From Patella vulgata (lineage: Eukaryota > Mollusca > Gastropoda > Patellidae), in contig NC_065882.2 in assembly GCF_932274485.2 (NCBI RefSeq), positions 70,097,431 through 70,161,430 on the forward strand: 64,000 nucleotides of DNA. Direction: 5' to 3'. Shown here piece after piece: positions 10,485-21,846 of the stretch (positions within the stretch are counted from its first letter, which is position 1; each line of letters begins with the position of its first letter). Position numbers and translations under genes: made by a program. The notes under the pieces are model-generated. The model was not told the DNA's origin, searched no databases, and saw nothing but the letters and a program-made list of their open reading frames with translations.

Positions 10485-10883
10485 ATGGGTTTAGAAACAG
10501 AAAATAAAGAGATTGTGAAAACAAACATGAGTGGAAACAAGGACAACCCTTCCAAAAATACCCATGAAACCCAATCAAACACAAATAACACACAATCGAA
10601 TCAAGTACCGATACCATCCATAGAATTACAAACCCCACCACAGATGCCAGTTTTACAGCACCCAGTACACGTTAGAAATGCACATGATAGACCTGTCAGT
10701 GCACATCAACACAGAATGACAATATCAGGTCGTTTATTGCGTTCCATTGGTGATCAGTATCAGTGCCATACATGTGGACGTGTCTTAAGAACTATAGGAG
10801 ATGAATTGAGCGGTATCTATGCAATGAGAAAAGCAGCAAGTTCAAATGATCTTCCAAATTATGATCAAAATCCAGCCAGATAA
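10485..10883 (+). CDS. BH3-only type protein with two tandem BH3-like motifs
   Basis: A 132-aa protein from a single coding exon. The ATG at 10485 has A at -3 and G at +4, and an in-frame TGA lies 10-12 bases upstream, so the N-terminus is set. Residues 1-50 are polar, rich in Asn, Thr, Gln and Ser, and look disordered. Two BH3-like blocks follow: GRLLRSIGDQY (82-92) and GRVLRTIGDELSGIY (98-112), exactly 16 residues apart. In block 2 the canonical positions are Cys97, Leu101, Ile104, Asp106 and Leu108, close to Bim's LRRIGDEF. Block 1 has Leu85, Ile88, Asp90 and Tyr92, but Ser81 at the first hydrophobic position. No BH1/BH2 and no membrane anchor are seen. BH3-only proteins insert this helix into the groove of Bcl-2 proteins. 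A CHTC pair between the blocks could be redox or metal active. It diverges from the Bcl-2-like gene. The BH3-only identity is motif-based. Confidence 0.82.
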   Translation: MGLETENKEIVKTNMSGNKDNPSKNTHETQSNTNNTQSNQVPIPSIELQTPPQMPVLQHPVHVRNAHDRPVSAHQHRMTISGRLLRSIGDQYQCHTCGRVLRTIGDELSGIYAMRKAASSNDLPNYDQNPAR

Positions 10884-11084
10884 TGAAGCTTTTTGCTAGC
10901 ACCATTTAATACATTTAGCAAAAGACTCAGGTTTTCAAAATCTATGCATCGATGATTCAATGTCTTCCTTATGAAAACGATTCCAAATCAAGCCATTGAT
11001 CTTGTTAGATTAGAGTATTTGTCTTCATAATATAAACTGTGTTAATATTTAAGTCAAGTTTGTGAATATATAATATTCACACTT

Positions 11085-11090
11085 AATAAA
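11085..11090 (+). promoter_or_regulatory. Poly(A) signal of the BH3-only gene
   Basis: AATAAA about 200 bases after the TAA stop; the intervening AT-rich DNA is the likely 3' UTR. A second AATAAA lies near 11242. Confidence 0.5.
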
Positions 11091-11632
11091 CAATTGAAAC
11101 GAATGTTTGATAATGATGATTGAATTCAGTTTGATAGCTTTGAATTAAGATTAAGGCCAAATGTTTGTTTATATCCTGCATGTGATTATTGTGAATAGAT
11201 AACTACCAGTAGATGAATGAGAAATTGTAAATATTTAAAATAAAAAAATCTGTATAATTTATTTTTAAGCAAAATAGTATAAAATCAAAAATATTTTGAT
11301 AATTATTTGAAGTATTATTTAATATATACATGTAGTATTACCCTCTTTATAATTTCCAGTGAACTCTTACTTTGTGTATGTACATGTAGTATGTATGATT
11401 GTTACATGTGCTAATTATTAGTAAATTTAGTCATATTTTTAGAGTACAAATTAAATTAATATTAAATCTCACATATATTTATTTTTAAAGTCTCTGTACA
11501 TCATTTGAAATCCTTTGCAAACTACAATATCATGGAATATCAGTTCAAAAAAGGTGTCAGTTGGTTGTGTTCAAATTGGAACACAATAACTGACTATTAG
11601 GGAGTTGAAATATCACTCTGTAATAAATACTT
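11091..11632. other. AT-rich spacer
   Basis: No gene or repeat family recognised. Confidence 0.3.
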
Positions 11633-11769
11633 ATTGTATTCCATAGAGTTATATCTTGTGTATATTAAAGATGCATTATTGTATTCCATAGAGTTATATC
11701 TTGTGTATATTAAAGATGCATTATTGTATTCCATAGAGTTATATCTTGTGTATATTAAAGATGCATTAT
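11633..11769. repeat. 45-bp triplication that includes the end of a MITE
   Basis: Three near-identical 45-bp units starting at 11633, 11678 and 11723. Each ends in TTAAAGATGCATTA, which is the terminal sequence of the adjoining TTAA-flanked MITE. Only the last unit continues into the full element. Confidence 0.85.
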
Positions 11770-12104
11770 GTAAGATATAGATAAAGAGCTGGCTGTTGTT
11801 CACAAATAGATAATGAAAAATGAATGTATTAAACATTTCATTCAAATTTCTTTATTCTGAGTGAAGTTTTGACTGTTTGAAGATATAGTGTAGGTCGTTA
11901 ATTATCTTAGCAATGGTACTTGACAACCAAGACTTAGTCTTGATTGTTCATTTTATCGTCATCCACTTTTTAATTTCATGGATGTTTAAATCCATTTTTT
12001 GACCATCCGATGATCTAGAGAGTTGATTAAAGGCTTGTCATGATAATAAATGATAATAAACACCTGCAATAGGCAGATTTAGCTCATACATAAAGCATCT
12101 TTAA
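11755..12104. mobile_element. TTAA-flanked MITE (family C)
   Basis: Begins TTAAAGATGCATTATGTAAG and ends with CATAAAGCATCTTTAA. The termini form short inverted repeats with TTAA at both ends. TTAA target duplications are typical of piggyBac and Kolobok elements; the superfamily is not settled. One subterminal arm carries AGATAAAGAGCTGGC, the other AGGCAGATTTAGCTC. Confidence 0.75.
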
Positions 12105-12359
12105 GAAAAATTTCCCTTAATTTTAATTAAGAGCACTAGCAGCTTAATTGGTGTAAATAACACTAGAGTAATAGTCTTACTAGATTGGTTTTGTTAATTG
12201 AATGTGCAATACTGTTATAATTGATTTATGTGGCTAAAATGGTTTCTGTAAATGATTTAAGATAATCTTGTTATTGAGTATTATCTTTAGCATTGTTGCT
12301 ATGATACTTCAGCTTTGTTTTTAATTGTTGCTCCCTTTGGCAATGGTAGACATGTTATA

Positions 12360-12545
12360 CTAATGTCCAAAAGAAAGTATACACTGTGCATTTTGTGCTG
12401 CATCAACCAAAGTCGTTTTTCCATGGTATACGGTATTAGGGTAGAATGTCAATTTGTTTCACATTTTTATTTTGCTTACAAATGTTTTTAATCTAAACAA
12501 AACTTAGTCATACTTTTAGTGTGTATACTTTCTTTTGGACGTCAG
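12360..12545. mobile_element. Tc1/mariner-type MITE
   Basis: 186 bp with inverted ends CTAATGTCCAAAAGAAAGTA and its counterpart ending TACTTTCTTTTGGACGTCAG, flanked by TA on both sides (12358-12359 and 12546-12547). There is no coding capacity. Confidence 0.8.
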
Positions 12546-13738
12546 TATATTTGGTTGTGGTATTACAGTAATGTTTTGGTTACGGCATGAAATAATCAGA
12601 TTCTATTTTTATTTTAGTAAATAAATTTGTAATTGATCAATAATGAAAATCGCTTAATATCTAGCCTCTTCAGTTTTGGAGTCAACACAGTAACATTTTG
12701 ATTGGACTACAATAATCCCTTCGTTAATAAAATTCAGTAATCACTGGAACTTTCGTTGACATTAATTAATTTAAACAGACCATTCTTTTTCAAACCAAAG
12801 GTCGATGTCAATATCCTGATAAAGTTATGTCACCGATATATTTTATTTTTTCAATAAACAAAACATCCTATCATATTTCCTAGAAATTCAAAGTTTTTGT
12901 TAAAAAGGTCATTTAGATAGTATTGTTTACTTAATTTATCATGTGTTTATGCTAATAAATATTTGTGTGCTAATGATGCATGCTGTCTTATCAGATGTTT
13001 TCTTACACACATTACTTATTATTATTGTTTATCTGATATACATGTGGTAGTAATAGATGTTGATGTTCATGTAATAGTGGTACGAGATTGGTACCGGTTT
13101 AGATAAGATATTAGGTGTGTAGAGTACAGAGTACAGATTACATTGCCTACACTTATAAATCTATATAACACCTATGTTTGGCTAATGTACTTATATCATC
13201 TATATCATGTGATATTGATAACATACTATAATCATTTAAGATAAAAAAAATGAAAGAAATCTTTAGGTACAATGTACATTAATTGTTATCAGTAGGTATA
13301 AGTATCATTAAGTTCATATAATAATATAAATTCCATGTTGGTCATATTACATAAGCTTATACAATCAATGGGTCAACTCAAGTCCTGGGGTTTAGGCCTA
13401 GGTCAAGGTTGGGTTGTGGTTGTGTTTAACTGTTTTAGGCCTTAATTTAAGCTATATCTAGGTTTAAACCAGTGTTACATTAGGGTTAAGCCATTGTTAA
13501 ATAACAGTAGTGTATTATTAACAACACCAGTGTCAGTTTTTGCTTGGAAACTATCTTGACTCAAAAGAGTATTTCAATATTTAGAAGTTTAACTAAAAAA
13601 ATTAATTTCTTCCAAAGTAATATTAAAAGTATAAGTAATATTAAAAGTATAATAGCAAATATTGTGCATAGCCCGTAGAAAGTGTTTGCATCTTACAGCC
13701 TCAACTAATTATTTCATAAGAGTCACTTGTAGTTTAAA
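12546..13738. other. Gene-free stretch
   Basis: AT-rich with no recognisable exon or repeat family. A small AGAGTACAGAGTACAG duplication lies near 13119. Confidence 0.3.
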
Positions 13739-13935
13739 TAGGGGGCTGGGGGTTCAATGATTAGGTGTGCACATGTAAGAACGTAAGGTCTGTCAGTGAG
13801 TCAAGTGGCAAGGAGTAGGTTCGTCTGTCCAACCTCATGGGTTTTCTCTGGGTCCTCCGGTTGCCTCACACTGTTACAGAACCCTACGTGTAAGGGAACT
13901 ATTGAAATAAAATAGAACTATATGTTAGACAGTTA
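13739..13935 (+). mobile_element. SINE family A, degenerate copy
   Basis: The central block GGGTTTTCTCTGGGTCCTCC and AAGGTCTGTCAGTGAGTCAA identify it. The B-box region is deleted and the CT tail is gone, so this is an old insertion. Confidence 0.7.
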
Positions 13936-14599
13936 GACCCCAAATATTTAGTCAGTGGTACTCCCCCGGTTAAATATCATTTCTTTACTGTTTAACATCA
14001 AAGTCAACATAATATCATTATACAGGAATTATTTTGGAAATTAGAAAAATAGTACTGCCTGAAATAATTAGGTTAATTACTATTTAATTGCTTTCTATTA
14101 AATAAGCCTCTAAACATTCTCACCAGCTTGATTAACACTTGACTTGAAATGAGTAATTTTTAACCCCCAGGGTTTAGTGTTAGAGATATTTAATTCATAA
14201 GGCCCATTTTCTGTCTGATCATTTTCTAAAGCCATAATTTTTCTAGAAAAGGGCATTGAAAATATCTACAAACTGAAGAGATCAGGTAGAAATTAGTGTT
14301 AAGGTAACATAGATGAGACAAGAGTTGTGTGATTAGACCAATACAGTGCTAGGACTATCTAGGAAAAAGTGCTAAATTTTGGATGTTTGGGTTTGGTCCG
14401 GTTCACTGATTTTAATTGCTTGGTATTCTGATCTAAACAACATGTCCATCTTGAGTAGTATTGCCCTAATAAAAATTACATAAGCGTTGACAACTATTAA
14501 CCTGCCAGTGGGAGTATCAAATAACTTAACATTTTAATTTCTAAAATAAAAATCTCATTTCATACAAAGTCTTTGATATCAGTTGTTTAGTCTTCCAAA

Positions 14600-15240
14600 A
14601 ACCAAGTTTTATCATGCTGAGCTATTTTTGTACGCCCATATTTTCAAGTGGACGTGTATTGAGTCGCCCCTGTCAGCCCACAGTTTATTTGTGGACACGC
14701 GGTTCCTTTTGATATTGGCATTTTATCCAATATTAAAAGCTGTTCTAACATATCACCATTCCACCCTTATGATGGTTGAGTTCGAATTTCATGAAAACCG
14801 GATTGAAACTGCCCGCTCCTCGTTCGCAAATAGTATAAAAGTATATAATACCAAGGTTGTGGACACTGTAGAAGTCACAATTTTTTTATCCGATTTTGAT
14901 CAAACTTAAAATATATGTCTATATTCCACAGATTTTTGTTTCTCTCCATATTTGCACATATCGGTCCGTAACCTCCTAGATTATGGACCCCGGGTGTACC
15001 AAAAATTACAGTTTATACCCGATTTTAAAAACCGTTTAAATATACACCGTTACACCCTGGGTTTGAATTTTGTGATAATCGGATCGAAGGCTGTGGTCCC
15101 TCTAACGATTTGTATCCGGTTTTGAAAAAAACTTAATATTATATGTTTATGTATCAAAGATCTTGGTTTGATGTTCGCGTATATCGGGCCTAACTTCTTG
15201 CCTTGTGGCCCCTATTGTACGAGAAATTGTAAGAATAATA
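14600..15240 (+). repeat. Ancient dispersed repeat, two diverged units
   Basis: Two units about 285 bp apart share a block of the form GTTCGAATTTCATGAAAACC / GTTTGAATTTTGTGATAATC plus CGGATYGAA. The block ATATTTTCAAGTGGACGTGT at the left matches, in reverse orientation, 49160-49200. The 108-codon ORF inside is an accident of the repeat. Confidence 0.5.
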
Positions 15241-16517
15241 CTACGAGTTCTTGATGTGGAAATTTACACGGAAATATTTATTTATGGCTAGGGATATGAT
15301 ATCATATCTTTCTTATCTAAATTATATCCTGGTTATATATATTATATCCTGGTTATATATATATATGGCAAGAGTTATACAATCGTAATGTGCTCAACAA
15401 CCCTTGTTTTACTTATGAATATTTATCTCCCCAAGAAAAAGTTCCAAATTCATTTAATTGGTTAACATCAAATTGGTCAATATCAAAGTATATGAGTAAA
15501 ATAATGTAAGATATTTTATACCCTGGCTTAGACAAGCTGCTGTAGATATTACATCAAATTAATAAGCTTATTATTACATTATGTAATATTTGAATCAATT
15601 TTTTTTAATTTTATTAAATTGTTATTAAATTTGTTTATTTCTGTGTTTAATTTGATTAGTTTTTCTTATTCTCTTATTCAAATTTCATAGAATCTGATTC
15701 CAAACCCATCTAGCTTTAGTGTTACATTCTAAATATAGAGCAGTGTAATATGACACTTATACAATACACCATCTGAATAGATCATAATTGGGCTACAATT
15801 TATTGTCTTTGAGAGGTTGATGACAAGATTCTCTTCAACAAATCTTTGAGGTCACATTCCCAAACTTGAAGAAATCTGGCTGATTTCTAGTTGGTCTTAA
15901 GACTGAATACAGCCCTTCAGGCTGTCTTATATGTGGTGCTGGCATTGTGTTCTCATGGTGTTATATGCTTACTTGTGTTTAACACTACACTATCACAACA
16001 CAGGAATTGAATTCACCCAATGTAGTTACAAGTGCTATGTGTCCATATGTGAAAGCATAATTGAGAAGTATTTACATGTGTTTTTTATTCTTTATTTTTT
16101 GTGTTGCATAAAATTTTATCGCCAACCTGAAATGTAGCTAGAATTTGTATTGTGTGGGATGATCCTTGAGTTTGACCTCCACCCCCCTTCCAAGAAAAAC
16201 ACAACACAATATGCCTCAATCATACTTAAACTGTTCAACAATCCTTCTACTGACCCTGACAGAAGAAACAACTTTTTTTTCAATGCCATAGACCAAAAGT
16301 GCCAACCCCAACAAAGTACTGCTTACTAGTCCTCCTCAAGCTATACTACTATCCCAATACGATGTAAATATTTATATTCATACTGTATAAAAATATGTAT
16401 TACCTCCGCTTTTAAAATTTTTTTTAATATGTACAGTGAAGAAAGATATATTTTAATATTTCACCCTTTTGTTCACATGTTAATAAATTCATACCATTTA
16501 TTGATGTCTTTTATTTA
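15241..16517. other. Gene-free stretch
   Basis: Holds a 20-bp duplication of ATTATATCCTGGTTATATAT at about 15322-15363. Nothing else recognised. Confidence 0.3.
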
Positions 16518-16820
16518 TTATTAGTCCCCAAACAGTGAAGGGAGACGGGACTATAGGTCCATCTGTCTGTCTCTGTCTTCCAGAATTTTATTTTGTTTAA
16601 TATTTGATTGAAAGTTGGTACACTTCTGTAAATAGCAGAGTAAGATTCGTGTTCTTGTTTCATGGGATTTTGTTTATTCATTACTGAATTACTGACCTTT
16701 GTGGACAAAGATTCAGTATTCTGCAATTATTTTAGATTAAACTTTAAGGTATTTGATTGTGAACGTTGGTAAACTGCTGTATATAGTAGAGTTACAAATA
16801 AGGTTTTTGTTATTGTAAAA
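16518..16820. repeat. Ancient dispersed repeat relic
   Basis: Contains TAGTCCCCAAACAGTGAAGG, a CCATCTGTCTGTCTCTGTC tract and two GAAxGTTGGTA blocks, a pattern of old repeats in which a GTCYGTCC-rich tract recurs; related wording is at 40430-40470. Coding capacity is not credible. Confidence 0.4.
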
Positions 16821-16922
16821 ATGTTACTGAATTTAAGATGCCTGGACAACAAAGCTGTTTGTGGAGTACACCACAGATTTTTAATTATCCTTCCTAAATC
16901 TAATCAGTGTTATTACTCAGAG

Positions 16923-17239
16923 GGAACAACTGTGGCTAAGTGGTTAAGATGCTGGATTTTCCGATGTGGTTTCCCCTTGTCAGTGGTGCAGGATGGAGGA
17001 CCTGACAAGGACAGCTGTCTAGTGGTTCGGATGGGATGAAAAACCAAGGTCACGTGTATACATTCGCGTGCACGTAAAAAATCCCTTGGCAGTTGGAATT
17101 GGATATAAGAGAAGAGTAGGCCATAGTGCTGCTGACCAGGCAAAATTACCTCATAGCACACTGTATGGCATATGCCTGTCTTCATAAGCTTAGCCGGAGC
17201 AGAACAGTAGGACGTTAAACCCCATTTTATTTCATTTCA
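16923..17239 (+). mobile_element. SINE family B with 14-bp target duplication
   Basis: Head TGGCTAAGTGGTTAAGATGC, body GACAAGGACAGCTGTCTAGT, GTAAAAAATCCCTTGGCAG and GAACAGTAGGACGTTAAACC, tail ATTTCATTTC. About 70 bp including the B box is deleted. GTTATTACTCAGAG (16909-16922) recurs as GTTATTACTCTGAG (17240-17253): a target-site duplication with one mismatch. Confidence 0.9.
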
Positions 17240-17253
17240 GTTATTACTCTGAG

Positions 17254-19234
17254 TTGTTGTGTAATTGAAAACATATTTATTAAACTAGAGGAAACAGGAC
17301 TGAAGCCATCTGATATGAAATGACTAACAAAAAATGATCCATGGTTATGTCACCGATATACAGAAACAGGGTCATCTAATCACAAATTAGTTTATTTACA
17401 TGTTTGAAATGAATCAAGTATAAGTATTTTGTTACACTGTATTTAGCATGTAGGACTTCTAAGTCAGCATTATTTATATTCTGGTTAAAAGAAAAACATT
17501 CTATGAAGCATAACCGGTTAGGTTTCTAGACTTCTTGTTTACTTATTGTATTAATAGTCAGCTTTAATATAGCTGTCACAATCAATTATTTTCTTACCAT
17601 TTTATGATAGGCTAGTATATACCTAAGAGAGAAGAGAAAGTAGCAATAATTTGGTCATTTTCAGATAATACGATACAGAACACACAACAAAGTGGGAGAA
17701 TATTACCCCGACTACAGTGTTTCAACTTTTATTGAAATTGCAACTTGCAAGAAATATTTATAGTGCATTATCAATTTGCTGTCCCACACATAGCCTTGGT
17801 TTTTCATCTCAGCTTTGTTACCCTGAAGGTAACCTATTTATTAGGCTAATCTAATCCCCTAATAAACATTATACTCAAATTGACAAAGAATACAATATAA
17901 ATGGTTAAGGGTGCCCTAAAAAATATATTTATCAATTTAAGAATAAAAGTCTATTTTTATTTCTTACAGACTATTTCTTTTAAAGGAGCTAAATCCCTAA
18001 TATTTGGGACCTACAAATTGACACAAATGGGTCGCAATATACATGTATATAATAATGTAATATGAATGTAAATAAACTGATTTACATTCAATCGTTTCCG
18101 TTTTTACTCTAATTTCAAAGCAGTTATGTTCGGCGAAATACGCCAGAAGTCCCAATCGAATGGCAATCTCTAGCGTCTGGTTATTTCAATCTACACCGGT
18201 AGTATTTATTGCGCATGCTCTCCAGATAAGAATATGGGGTCACCGTTTGACATGAATTGTGGAATATGTCTAACCTCGTTTTTCCGAGTCGCTTGTTACC
18301 AATGGTAAAATGTTTATTTTGTCTTAAATATAGGATATCAGAAGCCCATCTTTTCCTGGTAAGATCACAACACCAATGTTAATTAAAATTGACAAATTAT
18401 TTGTGTTTTCATTGTCGAAGGTTTTGGATTATATTGAGTTAGAGACTTAGCTACTTTAATGAAAATGTTACCATAATAAAGTGTACTTTTAACACAGACA
18501 GCAGTTAAAATTTGATATCTTAGCGTTTTCCCTGGATTGAGCGCATTACTTTAAAGCCCCAACATGCCCAAATGATGATTTAATACAAAGTTTAAGACCA
18601 TTCACAATCATTAGAAAAACATTTTTTTTTAAAAACAATCTTACTTAGTTATGATCACATTTTACATTACTTTCTACCAATTTCACACCTTCCTACGACA
18701 AATATAGTAACGAAAATTGTTTAATCTTTTTCAAACAAGCCAGCCAATTCACCATGAAGGCCAATACTGGGTATGTGCTTATTTACAGAAACAATTTTAT
18801 GCTAAAAAATAATAAATATTTTTGACTTTTGAAATATATGTGAACTTTCTGGCTTGGTGTGCCTTTAATTCTTATAAACTCTACCTTTATTTCATAGGTA
18901 AACAAGATAGGTATACATAAGTCTATTTATAGATATTACAAGTTATAAATAAACAGGTTAATTGACCTAGTAAATAAATATACCTGTTCACACTGTATTC
19001 TTATCTTTTATATCTAGCTAGTCAGGTGACAGGGCTATAGTACATTAACTCCTATATAATGAAAATATTTAAGGCTGGATCAAAAAATATTTGACATACC
19101 AATTAGCATAAGCAGATAAATATATAAATTCTGATTTCTTCTTGAACTTGACATAATTTGAAGCAATTTAACCACAAAATCTTAACCACAAAATCTAGAC
19201 TATTTAAAGTTTTTTTTGGTCATTTATATAATAA
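17254..19234. other. Gene-free stretch
   Basis: About 2 kb without a supported exon. The GC-richer patch near 18120-18310 (CGAAATACGCC, GCGCATGCTC) may be an unidentified old element. Confidence 0.3.
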
Positions 19235-19612
19235 AATAGATATAATTTGATATTTAATTATTAAAGAATATATATAATTTGATATTTAATTATAATAAAA
19301 TAGATATAATATTATTTTTAATTATTAAAGGATAGATAAAATTTAATTTTTAATTATTAGAGAATAGATAAAATTTAATTTTTAATTATTAGAGAATAGA
19401 TATAATTTGATTTTTAATTAATAGAGAATAGATATAATTTGATTTTTAAATAATAAAGAATAGATATAATTTGATTTTAGAGAATAGATATAATTTGAGT
19501 TTCAATTATTAAAGAATAGATAAAATTTGATTTTTAATTAATAGAGAATAGATAAAATTTGATTTTAATTAATAGAGAATAGATATAATTTGATTTTTAA
19601 ATAATGGAGAAA
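19235..19612. repeat. AT-rich minisatellite
   Basis: About eleven irregular units of about 30-33 bp built on GAATAGATATAATTTGATTT and TTAATTATTA. Confidence 0.8.
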
Positions 19613-19632
19613 AGATATTGATTTTGGAAAAC

Positions 19633-19974
19633 TTAAAGATAGATTATGTAAGATTAGATAAAGAGCTGGTTGTTCTTGCTATAATAGTTCAAAAATAGAT
19701 AATGAAAAATGAATATATTGAAAATTTCATTCAAATTACTTTATTCAGAGTGAAGTTATTATTGTTCATATTGTTCAGATTCACACCTTCATTTTGAAAT
19801 TAAATCATTAAATGGCCGAACCGGTCTAATCTAGTTAAAATTTTGAGTATCCACAGTTGATTATATTCTTGTCAAGTCATTAAATGTATAATTAATAATT
19901 TATATATATAACATTTAAGTCATTAAGAAAGACCTGCTGTAAGAAAATTTAGCCCTTGAATAATGTATATTTAA
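19633..19974. mobile_element. MITE family C copy
   Basis: TTAAAGATAGATTATGTAAG at the left and AATAATGTATATTTAA at the right, TTAA on both sides. It starts about 20 bp after the minisatellite. Confidence 0.7.
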
Positions 19975-20658
19975 AGGAAGAGATTCTTTCTTAAAATATA
20001 TAAAAGCTAGTTTCATTTACCACACTAAATTTACAAAAGAATAGGCCTATCATGAAAAGTATAATAATGTAATAATAGAGTAAGTGTCTCAACAAAAAGT
20101 AATATTACAAATAAGCTTACTTAACAACCTTTCAATAATTTGGAAAGTTTCCAACTGTAATAAGGTGTACAATAACTAGTTTTAATCTAATCATTACTGT
20201 ACTACTATGATATATATATACTATGATATGCCAAATATATGTAATATATAAAAAAAGAAAACAAAATTGTCCACACTGCTTAGTTACGAATAATTTATGA
20301 TGCCTTTTTATGAATTTATGATAGATTTTCTACTGTTATATGTATTTCAGAGATGTGTTTGGATAAAGGATGAAGTTTGAAAATAGTGTGATGGTCATTT
20401 GAGCAGAATTTTTTGAAGATATTTGTCAATAAAGATTTGAGTTGTGGAAGATGGTTGAGCACAAAATGAAAAAAGTACACTGAAATATTTATACACAGTT
20501 ATTCGCCTTGCTAAAACAGAGAGGTGTTATTGTCAAATCGACAGTGTCTAATTGACCAATCAAAACGCAAGATTCACCCTTAAGCATGTTACAATAGTCT
20601 GTAAAATGTTTCTATTTTAAGTCAGAAATAACAAAAAATTATATTTCAATTCTGGACA
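19975..20658. other. AT-rich spacer
   Basis: No gene or known repeat recognised; short TATATATA runs near 20212. Confidence 0.3.
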
Positions 20659-20858
20659 TTTTATTTCGGTAATTCGCAAGCGTGAAGGGGGTCTTTAGCA
20701 GTGGGTGGAAACCGAAGGACCTGGAGAAAACCCACGAGGTCGCACAGGCGATCCTACTCCCTGTCACCTACAAGTGTAAAATTGAAACCATGCCACTTGA
20801 TTCAATGACAGAGTTTATGATCAAACACACATGCGTTAACCATTCCCCCCCCCACCCA
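20659..20858 (-). mobile_element. SINE family A, tail-truncated
   Basis: Reverse strand; runs from AATTCGCAAGCG to the head at GTTAACCATTCCCCCC. The CT-rich 3' tail is absent. Confidence 0.8.
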
Positions 20859-20929
20859 CCCACACCTCATATGAAATATCCAATTAGAATGAAGTAGGGC
20901 AATTATGGTCTTGTCTAATTAATAGTGTA

Positions 20930-20989
20930 TCATTTAAGGCCTATAGAAAGACCTGCAATAGATTTAGGGTTTGCATAATGCCTGTTTAA
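20930..20989. mobile_element. MITE family C terminal fragment
   Basis: Only one end survives: GAAAGACCTGCAATAG then GCATAATGCCTGTTTAA. Confidence 0.55.
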
Positions 20990-20994
20990 TAGAC

Positions 20995-21252
20995 CAACTG
21001 GACTAACAAAGATGAGTATACAGTTTGCTATGAGGAAAATTTGCCTGGACAGCTGTGTTTCGACCTACTCTTCCTTGTATTCCAATTGTCATGGGTTCTT
21101 TTACGTGCACACACAGACCTCAGTTTTTCATTCCATCCAAAAGACTGGAAGATGTTCCTTGTCAAGCCCGTCGGGTACTACTGACCGGGGGAAGCCGTGC
21201 TGACAAATCCAGCAGGACTTGCTGGGTCAAGACTGGGATCAAACCTGGATCG
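20995..21252 (-). mobile_element. SINE family B, degenerate
   Basis: Reverse strand; the body block TTTTACGTGCACACACAGAC and the B-box region GGGATCAAACCTGG are recognisable. The 3' tail is missing. Confidence 0.75.
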
Positions 21253-21538
21253 GGCTGCAGTTCTGGTAGCTTAATTAAATATATATTGATTTTCAAAACT
21301 ATTTAACCTCTGATAATGAAGATACGTCTTATCAAAATCCATTGACCAGAAGCGAAGTTAATGCAGTCCAAGAATCAACTAAAAAGATCAATGTTAGAGA
21401 GTGATTGTGTTAAGTTAAATCCAAATCCATTCATTAGAAGCACAGTTAATGTGTTTTACATTATCAACCAATCAGACTGAAGGGGACCAATATAATATAC
21501 ACAGATCTCAAGGAATTGACTCTGTTTTGAAATGAATA

Positions 21539-21544
21539 TTTATT
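21539..21544 (-). promoter_or_regulatory. Poly(A) signal of INTS14
   Basis: AATAAA on the reverse strand, about 80 bases after the INTS14 stop codon. Confidence 0.5.
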
Positions 21545-21621
21545 CATTAGCTTGTTTATATACAAATATACACAAATAGATCTATCTACATAATTATTTA
21601 GTAAATAATCTCATATCCATT

Positions 21622-21846
21622 TTAATCATTTTTACTGAAGTTAGTCTGTAGTGGCAGAACCATTTGGGAGGCATCACAAGCCATTTCGCTACGTAAAGTA
21701 TTTGCAGCATGTGATAATTGTAAGGCAGCACTTGGATGAGCTGTTCCTGGTAACATAGTGCATTCTCTGTCTAACATTGTAGCTATGGCATCAAGTAGAT
21801 CCAAAAAACCGAACGACAACGCAGCTCTTCTTATTCTATTAAGCTC
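21622..21846 (-). CDS. INTS14: INTS14 last coding exon
   Basis: Residues 443-516: ELNRIRRAALSFGFLDLL, DRECTMLPGTAHPSAALQLS and a short tail. Stop TAA at 21624-21622. The ATG within this exon is internal, not a start. Confidence 0.96.
   Translation of the reverse strand, partial: ELNRIRRAALSFGFLDLLDAIATMLDRECTMLPGTAHPSAALQLSHAANTLRSEMACDASQMVLPLQTNFSKND

Noticed and set aside
14583-14909. 108-codon ORF
   Set aside because: It lies in an old dispersed repeat that recurs in reverse orientation near 49100-49200.
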